Source: Crotophaga sulcirostris (taxonomy: Eukaryota > Chordata > Aves > Cuculiformes > Crotophagidae). From it: 64,000 nt of DNA. The stretch lies in contig VYZB01000240.1 in NCBI GenBank assembly GCA_013397455.1, forward strand, positions 27,521-91,520. The letters run 5' to 3'. Below, piece after piece: positions 13,141-24,700 of the stretch. Both the position numbers and the translations under genes were made by a program. The notes beneath the pieces are model-generated. The model had not been told where the DNA came from. It searched no databases and saw only the letters and a list, made by a program, of their open reading frames with translations. How positions within the stretch are numbered: the first letter of the stretch is position 1; each line of letters opens with the position of its first letter.

Positions 13141-14055
13141 TCGTTTCCTTCTCCTCACACCCTGTCTCATTTTGCTTCCATTCCTATGCACAGAAAGACC
13201 GGTACAAGATCAGGAAAACCTCCAGTCTTCTCCAGCAGCCATTCCAGATCCAGACATTAAGGCTATCTGGGCAAATTGCTAAGGATTATTCCTCTCCACA
13301 ATCATCTCTTCATACTTTTGATGGGGTCTGGTAAGCCTGAAGCACCCTGACTCCACTGGCCTGCTCTCCAGACCATGCTTCTAGGTCAAGTGAGGAGGAG
13401 AAGCAAGCTCTCCCCAACAGCTGGGGAGGCAGGCAGTGTGGTGCCTCCCAGAAACAGCACCCTGCCTCCTCCTGCCAAGCAGCTGACCAGAGAAAATGTT
13501 GCATCTGAGCCAGGCAGCTTGTATTTATGCAGGCTTCCAGCTTTTGAAACTATAAAAATCTCACAGAGAATGAAAGGATCAGAAACCTACAGCTGCTGTA
13601 ATTCATATGCTCTTTGATACGCTTGGCTTCCCAGTGTATTTCTTCTCTGGGCTGCCAGCAGAGACTGCAGAGACCAAAGCAGCCTCTGACAGGCCAGTTC
13701 CCAGGTAGGGAGCTGGGGAATTTGGGGGTAACTGAAGGCTACCAATCCTTTTCCCCTTGCCCTCCCATGGTTGCTGGCAGTAGGCAGCAGAGCAGAGCCT
13801 AGAGGAAGACCAGGCAGCCTTCAAGGATGCAGTATGGGTGGATTTTTGTACAGGGTGCATGCATGCATAAGAAGTTAGGGGGTAGTTTTTGGAACAGGCA
13901 TTCTGAAATCCTGGTCTTGCAGGAGGTGCTTTACCTACTACTGAGCTGTTCAGCATCCCTTGTGTCCAGGAGCCGCTCAGCCTGCTCAGAGAGGAAGGAG
14001 TGGGACCACTAGAAAATGCTCGTCATGCAAGGAATGGACATAATGCCACAGCTCG

Positions 14056-14430
14056 TAGAACCATAGAATGGTTTGGGTTGGAAGGGACCTCAAAGCCCAT
14101 CCAGTTCCAACTCTCTGCCATGGGCAGGGACACCTCCCACTGGATCAGGGTGCTCAAACCTTCACCCAACCTGGCCTTGAACACCTCCAGGGATGGGGCA
14201 GCCACCACTTCTCGGGGCAACCTGTGCCAGGGCCTCCCCACACTCACAGGAAAACATTTCTTTCTAAGATCCCATCTAAACCTTCCTTCTTTCAGCTGAA
14301 AAGCCTTCCCCCTCATCCCATTCCTGCACTCCCTGAACAAGACCCCCTCCTCAGCTTTCCTGGAATGCCTTTCCATACTGGAAGGTTGCTATAAGGTTTC
14401 CCCAGAACCTTCTCTTCTCTAGGCTATGTT
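14056..14430 (-). mobile_element. CR1 LINE, 5'-truncated, minus strand
   Basis: The plus strand starts with the reverse complement of a CR1 3' end ('ACCATAGAATGGTTTGGGTTGG'), then 'CTCCCACTGGATCAGG' and 'AACACCTCCAGGGATGGGGC'. It ends near the reverse complement of the 'AGCCTAGAGAAGAGAAGG' block. On the minus strand the ORF2 tail is open from about 14376 to 14023 and contains KEGRFRWDLRKKCF and PSLEVFKARLGE, so this is a fairly young copy. Confidence 0.93.
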
Positions 14431-17400
14431 TGTTTGACTTCCCCTTCCAACTTTCAGACTTTGTTATGCCCTTGTTTAGTAGAATAACTGTCCCCTTAAT
14501 GACATTTTTTGTGGGGAGGGGAAATTATTTTGGTATTTTAATAGATATTGATAGTCAGCTCGGTAGAAAAGCATCATCTTTGCCATAGGCTGTAATTTAT
14601 TCTACCAAACAGGACTCTCTCCTCCTGTCTTCCTTTTTCCCACCTTTGCAGAGCAACAGGCTATTCTCACTCCTAGCCCTGCTGTTTTGTAGCCCTGTGT
14701 GCAGCTGATGTGGACAAGGACACAGTAATTTCGTCAGCCGGCTGAACTCTCCATGGAGCAGTGTCTGGCCATCATTCAGGGGCAGAGTGCTGTGCTCCCT
14801 GTCTTGGGTGTGGATGCAAATCCTCATTTGTCGGTGCTGGCCTAGGCTTTTCAACCCAAAACACAAGGTATGCAATCAGCTTTTAGACAGGACTCAGAGA
14901 TCTGAGACTGGGATCCACAATCTTCTTTGAATGTCAGCCTGTATCGCATCAAGACAGATCAGAAAGCATCAGGCTGGCTTATGAGGGCAGCAACCCCCTT
15001 GGCATAATCTATTCCCCTAGCCATGCATATGAATGCAAAGAGGAAATGTTATTTCTATGGTGACACATCCTTGAGAGCACCTAATCTGGATTTATTGAGG
15101 TCGTAAAACTGACTTAGCACTGCAGTACCTAGACTGCAGGATAAACAGAAGTCTTCTATTTATAGTGCTGTCAATCTGGCACCACTCACAAGCACTAAAA
15201 ATAAAACTTTTTGCAAGCAAGTTGAATTAATGGGTGCTCCTATGAACCAGCCCCTGATCCTGTTGGCGTTGGGAAGAAATTCTGCCCAACATTGCTGAAA
15301 AGCCACCTCTTTGGAGGGCTGGGCAGTAATATCCTCCCCAGCAGTGGCTCATCCTTTTCTTTCAGATTGTGTGACTATGGGGCCCCCCTCTTGGGGCCCC
15401 TCTGCAGTCCTGGGACATGAATTATTAGCCTTGATAATCAAATTACAAAAGCAAAGGAAAAAAGGGAGTTTGCTATGCTGGAGCTGCCTAACACATGCTT
15501 CTGGTCTCCCTGCATGGAGCTGGATGGATCCAAGCTAGCACAAGTCACACCCTCCTCTCCAGCTGAACTCGCATGAGCTTGCAACTGGAGTATCTTGCAG
15601 GGTGAATGCAATGGGAGGCAATTTGTTAACAGCTGTGCTGATGTTCAAGCTGCTGCTCTCCTTGCCCCTCTTACCCAGATCCAGCCTAGTCTGCCTTCGT
15701 TATCCACGTGGGCACCAGGTCCTCTTGCCCTGCTTTCAGCTGCCGGCACCAAAGCGAGGGGATGCAACAAGCACTGAGGAGCTGACCCGGCGGCGCATCA
15801 GAGCCAAACAACCCCCTCTTCGTTAGGCTCACACAGTCCAACGTGTAGTTATCAAGGGCTGAGTACCCCAGGAGAGTGGACCTGGATTAACTTGGAAAGT
15901 GATCTGCTTAAGCTGTAGATAAACCCACCATGGATCTTTCCCAGGACTGAAGTGAGCCTCGCCTTCCAACAATATTGAGCTTAACATCAAATGATTTTTT
16001 TACAATGAATCTCGGTACTGTTTAACTTGCCCATGTAAAACCTGTATTTCCAGTTGATAACAGTTTTTCCCCTTTAGCCCACCCAGCACAGCAGAAGGGT
16101 CCCAAACTCCATTCCCTCCTTGGGTTGTAATGTTGAATAGCCTCACAGCTTTCTTCTCTTTGATAGGAAAGCAAGGACCTGGATTTTATCATTAACACTT
16201 GTGGTTAAGATCATAAAGCTTCCTATTGTGATTTAACACCTGCCTGGCTTCCCTTACAATGCTTTCTGTATTTGTTATATTTTCAAAGGAGATCAGGCTC
16301 TCCTTCCCTGCAGTTTCCAGCTACTGGTGACTATGAACACCACCCCGTTGGATCGAGCTGCTCTTCACATGGCTCTGCTGGAGAGGCAGGGTGGGGTACA
16401 GGTGCCAAAGCCAGCCCTCCACCAGCTCTCCTCCCACCACGCCTGCCTTCAAGAAGTCACCTAAATGAGAAGAGCATCTCCTCATTGACCAGCTGCTAAC
16501 CAGGGCTGCCAGGAACCCTGCGGTCACTTTGATGTCCTCCTGCTGCAGGCAAGAACGCGGTGTTCAGCCCACACCAAAGCACTATGCTCTTAATCAGGCT
16601 GGCAGGGCTGTGTGGGAACAGCATCATCATGCTGGGAAGAGATGGGGAGCACTCAGTGGGGGGCTCTGCCAGGGCCCTGGTACACAGGACAAACCATGAG
16701 CTCCAAAACCCTGCATCTAGTGTGGACGTGTGTCCAAAAGAGTATGTCTTGCTCCAAGAAGGGATGTTTTCTCAAGTCATTATTTCTTCTCACAGGAAGC
16801 CTTTGTGGCAGAGCTGGCATGGCTTTAGTTAAGGTGTGGGCATCAGGTGTGGTGCAACAAGATGTGGAAGCAACGGGTGTTGATGTTCTCCTAAACTCAT
16901 GATCAGGTTTGTTGGCTTTTTGTTTTGGCTTTTTCTGCCAGTGGCTTGACTCAGTTTGGAGAGAGTAGATGCCAGACAGACACAGGGGAAAAATAATTCC
17001 CAAGTCTCCTATCCCAAATGGTGCACCACAAGAGTGCCATTAAGCATGATGGGGTCTGAGGGCGTGAAGCAGCTGCTGAAAATGCTGCTTTAGAGAACAG
17101 CTTTTGGGGGAGACAGGGCTTGGAGGGTACCAGCAGCAATATATCTACCTGCCTGATGGCCTTGTGGAAGGTCACAGAAAGCTAAACCACCCTAAATCCA
17201 AGGGGTAGCAGGTAGCAAAGGAGATGCAGCCCTTCAAAATGTTTCTAAGCTTTCCAGTGATTGTCACCGCCTGCCTGTGACGTTGTGTGGCTTCTGCCCT
17301 AGGAGCTGCCTCAAGCCCTCAGCCTGTCCTCTTAGCAATGAGTTACTGAGCCCTAGTTCACCCTGAGCAGTGCTTCATGCAGGATGTTTTGCTGACAGAG

Positions 17401-18254
17401 ATGCCTAAATTGCCTTACTTGGTGCCTGGGTCTACGCATCTTAAAGCAATCGGAAAAGAGTCATTGTAAAACTTGCAAGCAGCACAGCAAGTGCAGGCAA
17501 ACGGGATTTTAAGAGTTTTTGTGGGTTGCGGTGGCCAAATTTGTTTGACTGTGGGACTAGGATCCTCAGGGACACCATGTGAGCTTAAATATTGATGGGG
17601 TTAACACAGACATGGATGATAGCAGTAAAGCCTGAGGTGAGCTAAAGGCAGTGCTCTCAGACTGCAGCCACCCAGGGGGAGAGCTGCCTGCAGAAGTTTG
17701 GAGCCCAGAAACAGGGCAGTGCTTGCCAGGCAGGCAGGTGGCAGCTTGGGGACAATTGCACAGTTGGGCAGTCTTGGAGAAGAAAGCTGGAAGGCCAAGT
17801 AATTCCAGCACAGTAAGTGCAGTTAAGCACTGCCATATGGCTCCTTTTGCAGAGGGAGAAGCACACAGGGAATGAGCCATCCCACTGCTTTTCCTTTAAA
17901 ATGAACTTTCCAGTTCTTCCCCTGCAAGCACTGGAAAACCTTGTTGGCCTGTGGAGGTCAGAGAGGATGGCAAGGTACTCTCAGAGAGCCCTGGGAAATG
18001 GAGCCACAGGGAGTGCAAGAATTCCCCATGGATATTATATGGTCTTTTGTTCTGCCTCAGCTATGTCTAGGAAGAGGCTGGTGGCAAGAGGGAAAGGCAT
18101 TTCTCACAGTGGAGAACATGAAATGGATCAGAGAAGAAGGGGGAAAACAGTTTTATCAAGGGTGGGTGGTAAAACCCTGCTATGCCAGATGTGAAGTGGG
18201 GGAAGAGAAGTGGCTGCTGCTGCCCAAAGTGTTTTTTGTTACCTACTACATGAA
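14431..18254. other. Unique non-coding stretch
   Basis: No exon or named repeat is recognised. A cluster of binding-site words at 15110-15204 is listed separately. The 15700-15830 segment is moderately CpG-enriched. Open frames on both strands at 16.3-17.9 kb are short and overlapping. Confidence 0.45.
15110..15204. promoter_or_regulatory. Possible enhancer: MEF2 x2, forkhead, MAF/ARE words
   Basis: Two exact matches to the MEF2 consensus YTAWWWWTAR lie 30 bp apart: CTATTTATAG at 15156-15165 and CTAAAAATAA at 15195-15204. A forkhead word ATAAACA is at 15141-15147, and a MAF/ARE-like TGACTTAGCA at 15110-15119. The words are seen directly. Regulatory function is inference. Confidence 0.25.
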
Positions 18255-18638
18255 GTAAGGCTGAGAGAATTGAGTTTGTTCAGCCTTGAGAGGAGAAGGC
18301 TTAGGGGAGACCTTATTACCATGTACCAGTGCATAAAGGGTGTCTACCAAGAGGATGGAGAGTTTGTATTTACGAGGAGCCACAGGGAAAAGACAAGGGG
18401 TAATGGGTATCAGTTGCTCCTGGAGAGATTCTGGTTGGATTCCAGAAGAAAATTTTTCACCATGAGAACAGTTAAACATTGGAATAATCTCCCCAGGGAA
18501 GTGGTGGATTCCTCTACACTGAACACTTTAAAGGCTCAACTTGACAGGGTGCTGGACCATCTCATTTAAAATATAGGTCGCCTAAAAGGTTGGACCAGAT
18601 AATCCCTAAGGTCCTTTCCAACTTGGCATTCTGTGACC
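18255..18638 (+). mobile_element. Older CR1-like LINE with open ORF2 tail
   Basis: A diverged CR1-family 3' portion: 'GGCTGAGAGAATTGAGTTTG', 'TTCAGCCTTGAGAGGAGAAGG', then 'CCCCAGGGAAGTGGTGGATTC' and 'AAGGTCCTTTCCAACTTGGC'. It differs clearly from the young copies, for example TCTGTGAC in place of the ATTCTATG tail, which suggests another, older subfamily. The C-terminal part of ORF2 is open to its TAA at 18567-18569. It shows LRELSLFSLERRRLRGDL near the start, KFFTMRTVKHWNNLPREVV in the middle and HLI at the end, about 104 residues with no internal stop. It is 5'-truncated and so not autonomous. Confidence 0.9.
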
Positions 18639-19895
18639 TGTTAAAAACTATTGCAACCAGAAAAAACACAGACCTGAAGAGTTGTATTTCCTGGAAGGTT
18701 TTTGATACAAGGAGAGCAGGCAAATATTTCCCAGTAAGGGCAGGAAACAAAGACAGTAGGATTTTCTGCTTCATTTAATAAATTCATTGCTTTTGTCCCC
18801 AGTGTTCCAATTAGTTAGCCTGTCTTAACTCTTGCAGGTCCACTAACCTTTCTAGTATGGGGCTACAAATGCCAGCTAAAGTTTGCTTGAGTACATTCTC
18901 TTTGCAGATGGAGAACAAAAGGCAGCCTGCTCAGAAGCTGAGTGAAAATAAGAACCTGGAGAAGCAAGAGGCTGGGGAAACAGCGGCTTTTGTAAGTGAT
19001 TGGTCCTCAGAGATCACTTCTTAGCAGAGAGAAAGAGAGTGTTTGGGGGAAGCTCTTTTGGAGGAAGAGCATCCTTTGCTGAAGTAGGCTCAGAAGAAGG
19101 GATGGGAGATGTAGCAGAGAGACAGCCGGTGGGTGGGAGGAGGGAAGATGCAGCACTTCGCAGCAGGGCAGCAAGTAACGCACATGTTTGCAGGCTGGGA
19201 ATTTTGGGGGTTGAATGATGGAATTTGCTTATTTGTAGCAACTGAGATTTCACTGGCAGAGGAAGATTTCTTCTCCCCCATTTCAGGCCCCTTCCAGAAC
19301 CAAACTCCAGCATTGCTAACTGTCCCTAGCAATAGCTCGCTGTGTGTTTGTTTTGTTTTGTTTTGTTTTCAGAACCTCAGCTCTGAAATCATATAATTGC
19401 ATGAGAATATCTGCTTCAGTCTTTTCAAAACGGTCTTTTTCAAAAAGGTTTGTGACCAACCCTGCTGGTCAAGAAGGAAGCTTTATAACCGTGAAAGACC
19501 AGAAGACAGAAGGAAACAAACAACTGTGAACAATTAAACCACCATCCAACAAGCCACCTGTCTTCTGGGGGCATTCATGGTGTTTGAGCACACACGACAG
19601 GCAGGACTGCAACTCCAAACCACAGCTGCTAGAACTGCTGAAGGAAACGTTGCCATCTCAATTACTGTACACGAGCTACGAGAGGTAAAAGCTTGCCTCT
19701 GGACTCCTTCCCCTTCCTCACTTCAAAATCCACCATCCATGGTGCCTATAAAATCACTTTGTTTTATGGGAGCACTGGGAGCTGCAGGCACAACCTGGCT
19801 TTGTCAGCCCGTGTGCTGGAGGACAGCCCAGCTACTGTCTGGGTGGTGAAGGCCACCAGCAGCTCCTAGAGAGCCTGTAGCCTCTTCGCCTGCAT
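18639..19895. other. Unique non-coding stretch
   Basis: No gene is recognised. It contains a (TTTTG)n run at 19346-19370. Antisense open frames around 19014-19332 show no domain. Confidence 0.45.
19346..19370. repeat. (TTTTG)n microsatellite
   Basis: About five TTTTG units in a row. They could be read as the reverse complement of a degenerate A-rich tail, but no retroelement body adjoins them. Confidence 0.75.
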
Positions 19896-20098
19896 CAGGG
19901 GAGGTTTACATAGGATATTGGGAAAAAATTCTTTACTGAAAGGGCGGTAAAGCACTGGAACAGGCTGCCCAGGGAAGTGGTGGAGGTGCTCAAAGAATAT
20001 ATAGATGTGGTGCTTTGGGACATGGTTTAGCAGGCACAGTGATGTGCTAATGATTGGACTTTATGATCTTGGAGGTCTTTTTAATGATTCTTTGATTA
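19896..20098 (+). mobile_element. CR1 LINE 3' end, older subfamily
   Basis: About 200 bp containing 'GGGGAGGTTTACATAGGATA', 'TGGAACAGGCTGCCCAGGG', 'AAGTGGTGGA' and 'GGACATGGTTTAGCAGGCAC', ending in 'TTAATGATTCTTTGATTA'. This matches the CR1 branch whose 3' end reads GACTT(T/G)ATGATCTTGGAGGTCTTT. It is decayed and non-coding. Confidence 0.85.
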
Positions 20099-21448
20099 GT
20101 GGGGCTGGGGATCTCCTCCCCTCGTAGGGGAGTGTATTAATTACCCACCAAGTAAAAGTTGTGCTAATATCTTTTTCTCCCTCTGGGCTATGCTTTTCTC
20201 CTGGCCTGCTGTCACACCTGTGGTACTTGGTTCCTCTGAGCCACCCAAATGCCCATCTCTCCAACTTCCCATCCCCAAGCCTCCCCCTTGTTGCCTGTTG
20301 GTCCCTTCAAGCAGATCATGGGCTCACCATTTTCTGCTGGAGGTTCAGCTGTCCTGCACAACTTTCCTAGCCTGGCCAGTGTTTCATTACCAACATTGCC
20401 ACCTCCCAGCATCTCTGCTGTCAGCACTGTTCCCTGCCAGGTGCCTTTGCATTGCTGCAGCTCTCAAGGCAGGATTGGTGCCCATGCAGTTTTTCCTATG
20501 CAACCATCTCTGCCTTGAGCTCTCCTGCAGCATCACTTTGCATCGCACTCGCATGCAATTTCCAAGGCACGTAGCTCCTCTGCCACTGAGTGTGTCTTTT
20601 CCCTCTGGAATAATCATTTCTGAACACCTCTGAGGTGGAGCAATCCCTCCTGCAGCATGGGCTGGCGAGCAGGAGCATGCTTTGCCAAGGAGCTGCAGCA
20701 GGGGCAGTGGGGAATGTAGCCTCTCACTGCTGGCTGCCAACAGCCAGGCAAAGACTGCAGCCAGGCAGATACCAGGGGCCCAGGCTGAGAGTGACAAGAA
20801 CAATCATTAATAAATGGGCAAAGGCTGTGCAAATCCCAGCTTCAGGCCCAGAAGAAAGACTATTAAGAAATTACTTACCGGATACTATGATGGATGAGGA
20901 AAAAAAACCCAATGACCTAGCAGGCTTCAAACCAGTATTTGTGCTGCTAATTGTTTCTAAATTCCCCCAGCACAATGAACATGCACTTTTCCCTCACACA
21001 GCTCTCAGCTGAGAATCACTCAAACACGCACACACATGGGTTGAATGCAAACAGCATCACTTGCCTGTGTGCTCATCTATGCACATTGCTGGCTGGACAC
21101 TGCTGCTGGGCACGACCACCTCTGCCTGTCTCTCTCCGATGCTCAGTGATGTTCCCAACCCTGGCAGCTGTTTTGTTGTCTGCTTGCCCCAGCCTGGGAG
21201 TCTGCCAGGGTATGGTTTCCATTCTGCCTCCCTGCTAGTGCTGCAGTCAGGGCATTGATCAGCCCTGTCTGGATGTGCCTTTCGTTTTAGGTTATTTCCC
21301 CTGGAAATACATGCTCTCCTCTTTAACCTTGTGCTTGGCCTCTGCAGGTGTTGTTGCAGATCAGCAATGCCTTGGGTTTGCTGGGGACGTTTGTTATTCA
21401 CCGATGACCACTTCAACTGACTTCTTTCCTTATCAGCCCAAGCCTCTT
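20099..21448. other. Unique non-coding stretch
   Basis: No gene is recognised. A 147-codon open frame (20190-20633 +) and a 138-codon frame (20387-20803 -) overlap in antisense. Neither has recognisable domains, and both look like chance frames in C/T-rich DNA. A pair of splice-like signals on the minus strand near 20880 is listed under findings. Confidence 0.4.
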
Positions 21449-21728
21449 AGAATCTTATAATCACAAAATCATTAAGGTTGGAAAAGATCTGTAAGATCAT
21501 CCAGTCCAAATGTCTGCCCAGCCCCACCGTGCCTACTAAACCATGTCACAAAGAGCCTGGTCTACACATTTTTTTAACACCTCCAGGGATAGAGACTCCA
21601 CCACTTCCCTTGGACAGCCAGTTCCAGTGCTCCACCACTCTTTCAGTAAATGATTTTTTCCCATCCAATCTAGACCTCTCCTGGCACAACTTTAGGCCTT
21701 TTCTCTCATCCTATCACTTGTTACTTGC
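21449..21728 (-). mobile_element. CR1 LINE, 5'-truncated, minus strand
   Basis: Reads on the plus strand as the reverse complement of CR1: 'AATCATTAAGGTTGGAAAAG', 'ATCATCCAGTCCAAATGTC', 'AACACCTCCAGGGATAGAGAC' and 'TTTCAGTAAATGATTTTTTCCC', fading after 'CACTTGTTACTTG'. It is an older subfamily. A 175-codon plus-strand frame across it is antisense to the element and is not a gene. Confidence 0.9.
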
Positions 21729-24700
21729 CTCTTCATGGCCAAAGTTTTCTTTGACCACTTTTCCTGGGTTTTCTGGCTCTTGGATCAAGCTGAGCTGGTG
21801 CAGAGATTTTGAAATTTTTCTCTCTGAAACCGTACCCTGCATATGTGGATCATTATTGTCCTGCCAAAGGACTCAGTGGTTTTCTGTGCTGCTGACCAAG
21901 TCATTAGTGGTTAAAATAATTACAGGGGAGCACTTGAACTTCAGGGGAAGCCTAACTGGATCTAAATTTGTGGGACTGGGCAGATCTTTTCGTAATTGTC
22001 CCTAATGGTATTTGGTTAAATCAGTGGGAGAGTTGCAATGAGAGTTTGGTAGCCAGAGCAGGAGGTGGCATGATGTGTTTATGTCCTTTTCTGCTATGGA
22101 CTGACCACCTCTGGTAGGACTCATGGCAGACCCCAGCAAATGTAAATGGTGCCATTGGTAAATTGTCTGTCTGCTGGTGTATGGTGGAAAAAAGAGCAGA
22201 CGATGGGAGATGCCTTGGAGTTTCCTGGAAGAGCGTGTAACCTGTGTTTGTTGGCTTGGTCACTTCAGGCTGGGGCGAAGCACAGAGCTGTAGAGCCAAG
22301 CCATAGAGGAACCAGGTGACTATGGGACCTGGCCTACTTCAGTGAAGGCAGCAGGGCTACCTTTGGCTCTAGCACACTAATTTAAGGGGTGCAAGGGGTT
22401 GTTTCTTTTTCCTCACACCCTGGCTCCAGGCAGTTTTAATGCAGACACCCACTACATCACCCACTAAGCAAACAGAAGGGAGGAGGAAGCGATGCCAAAC
22501 CAGTATGGCATGCAGGGACGCAGAGGCTCAGCTGTGCTGGCATCATGCAGTGAAAGTGAGGGCTTCTCCTCAGAGTGAAGTCTTGGTCACTGGGGCAGCA
22601 GGGAGGCCCTTGGCTTGGTCATGTCCCCCATCAGTGAACTCTGCATGATCCCAGAACGGTCCCAAAGGGACTGCAGTGACCATCCAAGAAATGTATTAGG
22701 GAGTCCTTCCTTACAAAGGAAGAGGCACTTAAGTGCAGTATTTCTCTGAGTTACACGTAGGACGTAGCCCCAGCTCTTACCTACACAAGGTTGGGGGTTC
22801 AGTATCTCTTTGCGCTCTCCATCCCACCAGAGCATGCACTGCATAGGGCCAAGTCCTCTAGTAACATGCATTCCCTTGCACTTTCTGCTCTTTGCTTAGG
22901 GTGAGCTTCACTGCCATCTCTGTCTTGCAAAGAAGACAGAGTTTTGCTTTTCGGGAGCGAAGGTTGGGTTGCAGTCATCCCAAACACAGACCTTTCCCCC
23001 AGAGGGACCCACCCTGAGAGCACTTCTTCCTGCCCCTGGCCCCGCTCTGCTGTCTGTCATTAAGAACCTGTAATGAAATTCCTACACAGCTCCTTTGGCT
23101 GGGAATAGGTGGTGCCAAGCCAAAGGCTAGGCAGGCAATTTCATTCAGTGTTGTAATAAGAGCACGCTGGTGCCTGCGCCGTGCAGGTGTGTTATTAATA
23201 CTTGCAGCCTTCAAAAAAATTGCTGCTCTTTCCCAGATGCTCTTTGCTGGTAGAAGCCATCTGAAATCCAGGTTGCCTTTCTTTGTAGCCTCTAGCCATG
23301 CATCTTCGGCGAACTGAGTCCTCCCCTACTTAAGGCACAGAGCCAGCAAAACCTCATTGAAAATTCAAATGCTGGAAGCCCGCAGCAATCGTTTAATTTT
23401 CTGTCCTGCTGGGTAGAAGGGTCTACTCCTGAAATCCCTTCCCAGACCACTTCAGGTGGCCCCAGGTGACTTTGTTCCCCTTCCACCAGGAGGTTCCCAC
23501 ATGCTGTTGTGTGTGTGCTGCTCTTGTCCCACAGGTAGGACAGGGAAACTGAGGCAGAGGTGGGGACAGGGAGCAGGTGACTCCTCCAGGTCACCATCCA
23601 AGCAGCAGCTCAAATGAGTCCCTTCCCAGCAGAAGACAGGTTGGATTTAGGAGCTCTCCCTTCCCTGGTGGTGCTTGTATATCTAAACACAAACTTGAGA
23701 GGCTGTCTTGTAAGTAACTCTGTAATGAGCTGTGCAATCACAAGAATAGATCTCGCAGATAATCTTCTTCCACGGCGGAAATATTCCACTTATTTTTATC
23801 CCCGTTTCCTGTCTGTTAGCCAGTTAATTATCCCTGAGAGGACTTTCTCTAAGTCTTTTTTGGAAAGGAAACTTGGCGTATGCTGCCTGAAAGTCCTTGT
23901 CCATTTAAATGAGAACAGAGGATTCAATTTTAGTACCTTGTGAAGGAAAAAAACCTTTTTTGTGTGTGAGACTGTATGCTTGTTTTTTCCTCTGACTGTG
24001 ACAAGCTGCCAGTAACAGAGCTTTCCTCCCTGGATCTTCTTTGCCAGGATGCGTGTGCAAGCTGCTGTCTCTGCAGAGGGAGAGTGAAGGGGAGGCACTG
24101 GTACTCCAGCATGTCCATCCATTGAATAGGTGGACACACCTGGGTTTGCTCTAAAGCTGCTCATCCCACGCAGAGGCCACTGTGCTGAGTCCCTTCCCTC
24201 TGTTATCCGGATCTTCCACTTCTTTAATGGATGTCCTTGAGGAAGCATTTAAAAATGCAAACTGTTCTCATTTCCATAGCAACGGCTCTTCTGGAAATGG
24301 GAGAAAGCCCGCGCATCCCTGGGAGGTCAGAGCCGCTTTGTGAGATGCTGTGGATTTGTGGTGGGAACTGGCAGCAGGAGCACTGGTCCAAGGACCTGTC
24401 CCAGGTCCCTCGCTCCTGCTTTAGGGCTGTGTGGGAGTCTCAGTGCCTCCAGAGGGGAACAGCTCAAGCTTCACATGCAGATACCTCTGGTATTCACCGT
24501 CCCTCAGGCTCCTGCAAGCCCAAGCTATGGTTTGTGTAAGCCCAAACTGCAATCAAATTGCTCTCCAGACAAGCAAACACAACTTTGGAGTTTCCCAACA
24601 GGCTCAGCATGAATGCAGGGATGCCATGTGAAAACCTGGAGCACGGTGGCTGTGTCCTCCCTGCTGTCACCTGTCCCTTTGCCTCAGACCTGCAGCAACC

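Larger units (their letters stand above)
10747..14055. other. Unique non-coding stretch with a CpG patch
   Basis: No gene is recognised. A 98-codon open frame at 10825-11121 (+) has no domain I know and is unlikely to be an exon. It lies just upstream of the CpG-rich patch described separately. An (ATTT)n run lies near 13118-13140. Confidence 0.45.

Noticed and set aside
21478..22005. 175-codon plus-strand open frame
   Set aside because: Its first half is antisense to the minus-strand CR1 copy, and the remainder has no recognisable feature.
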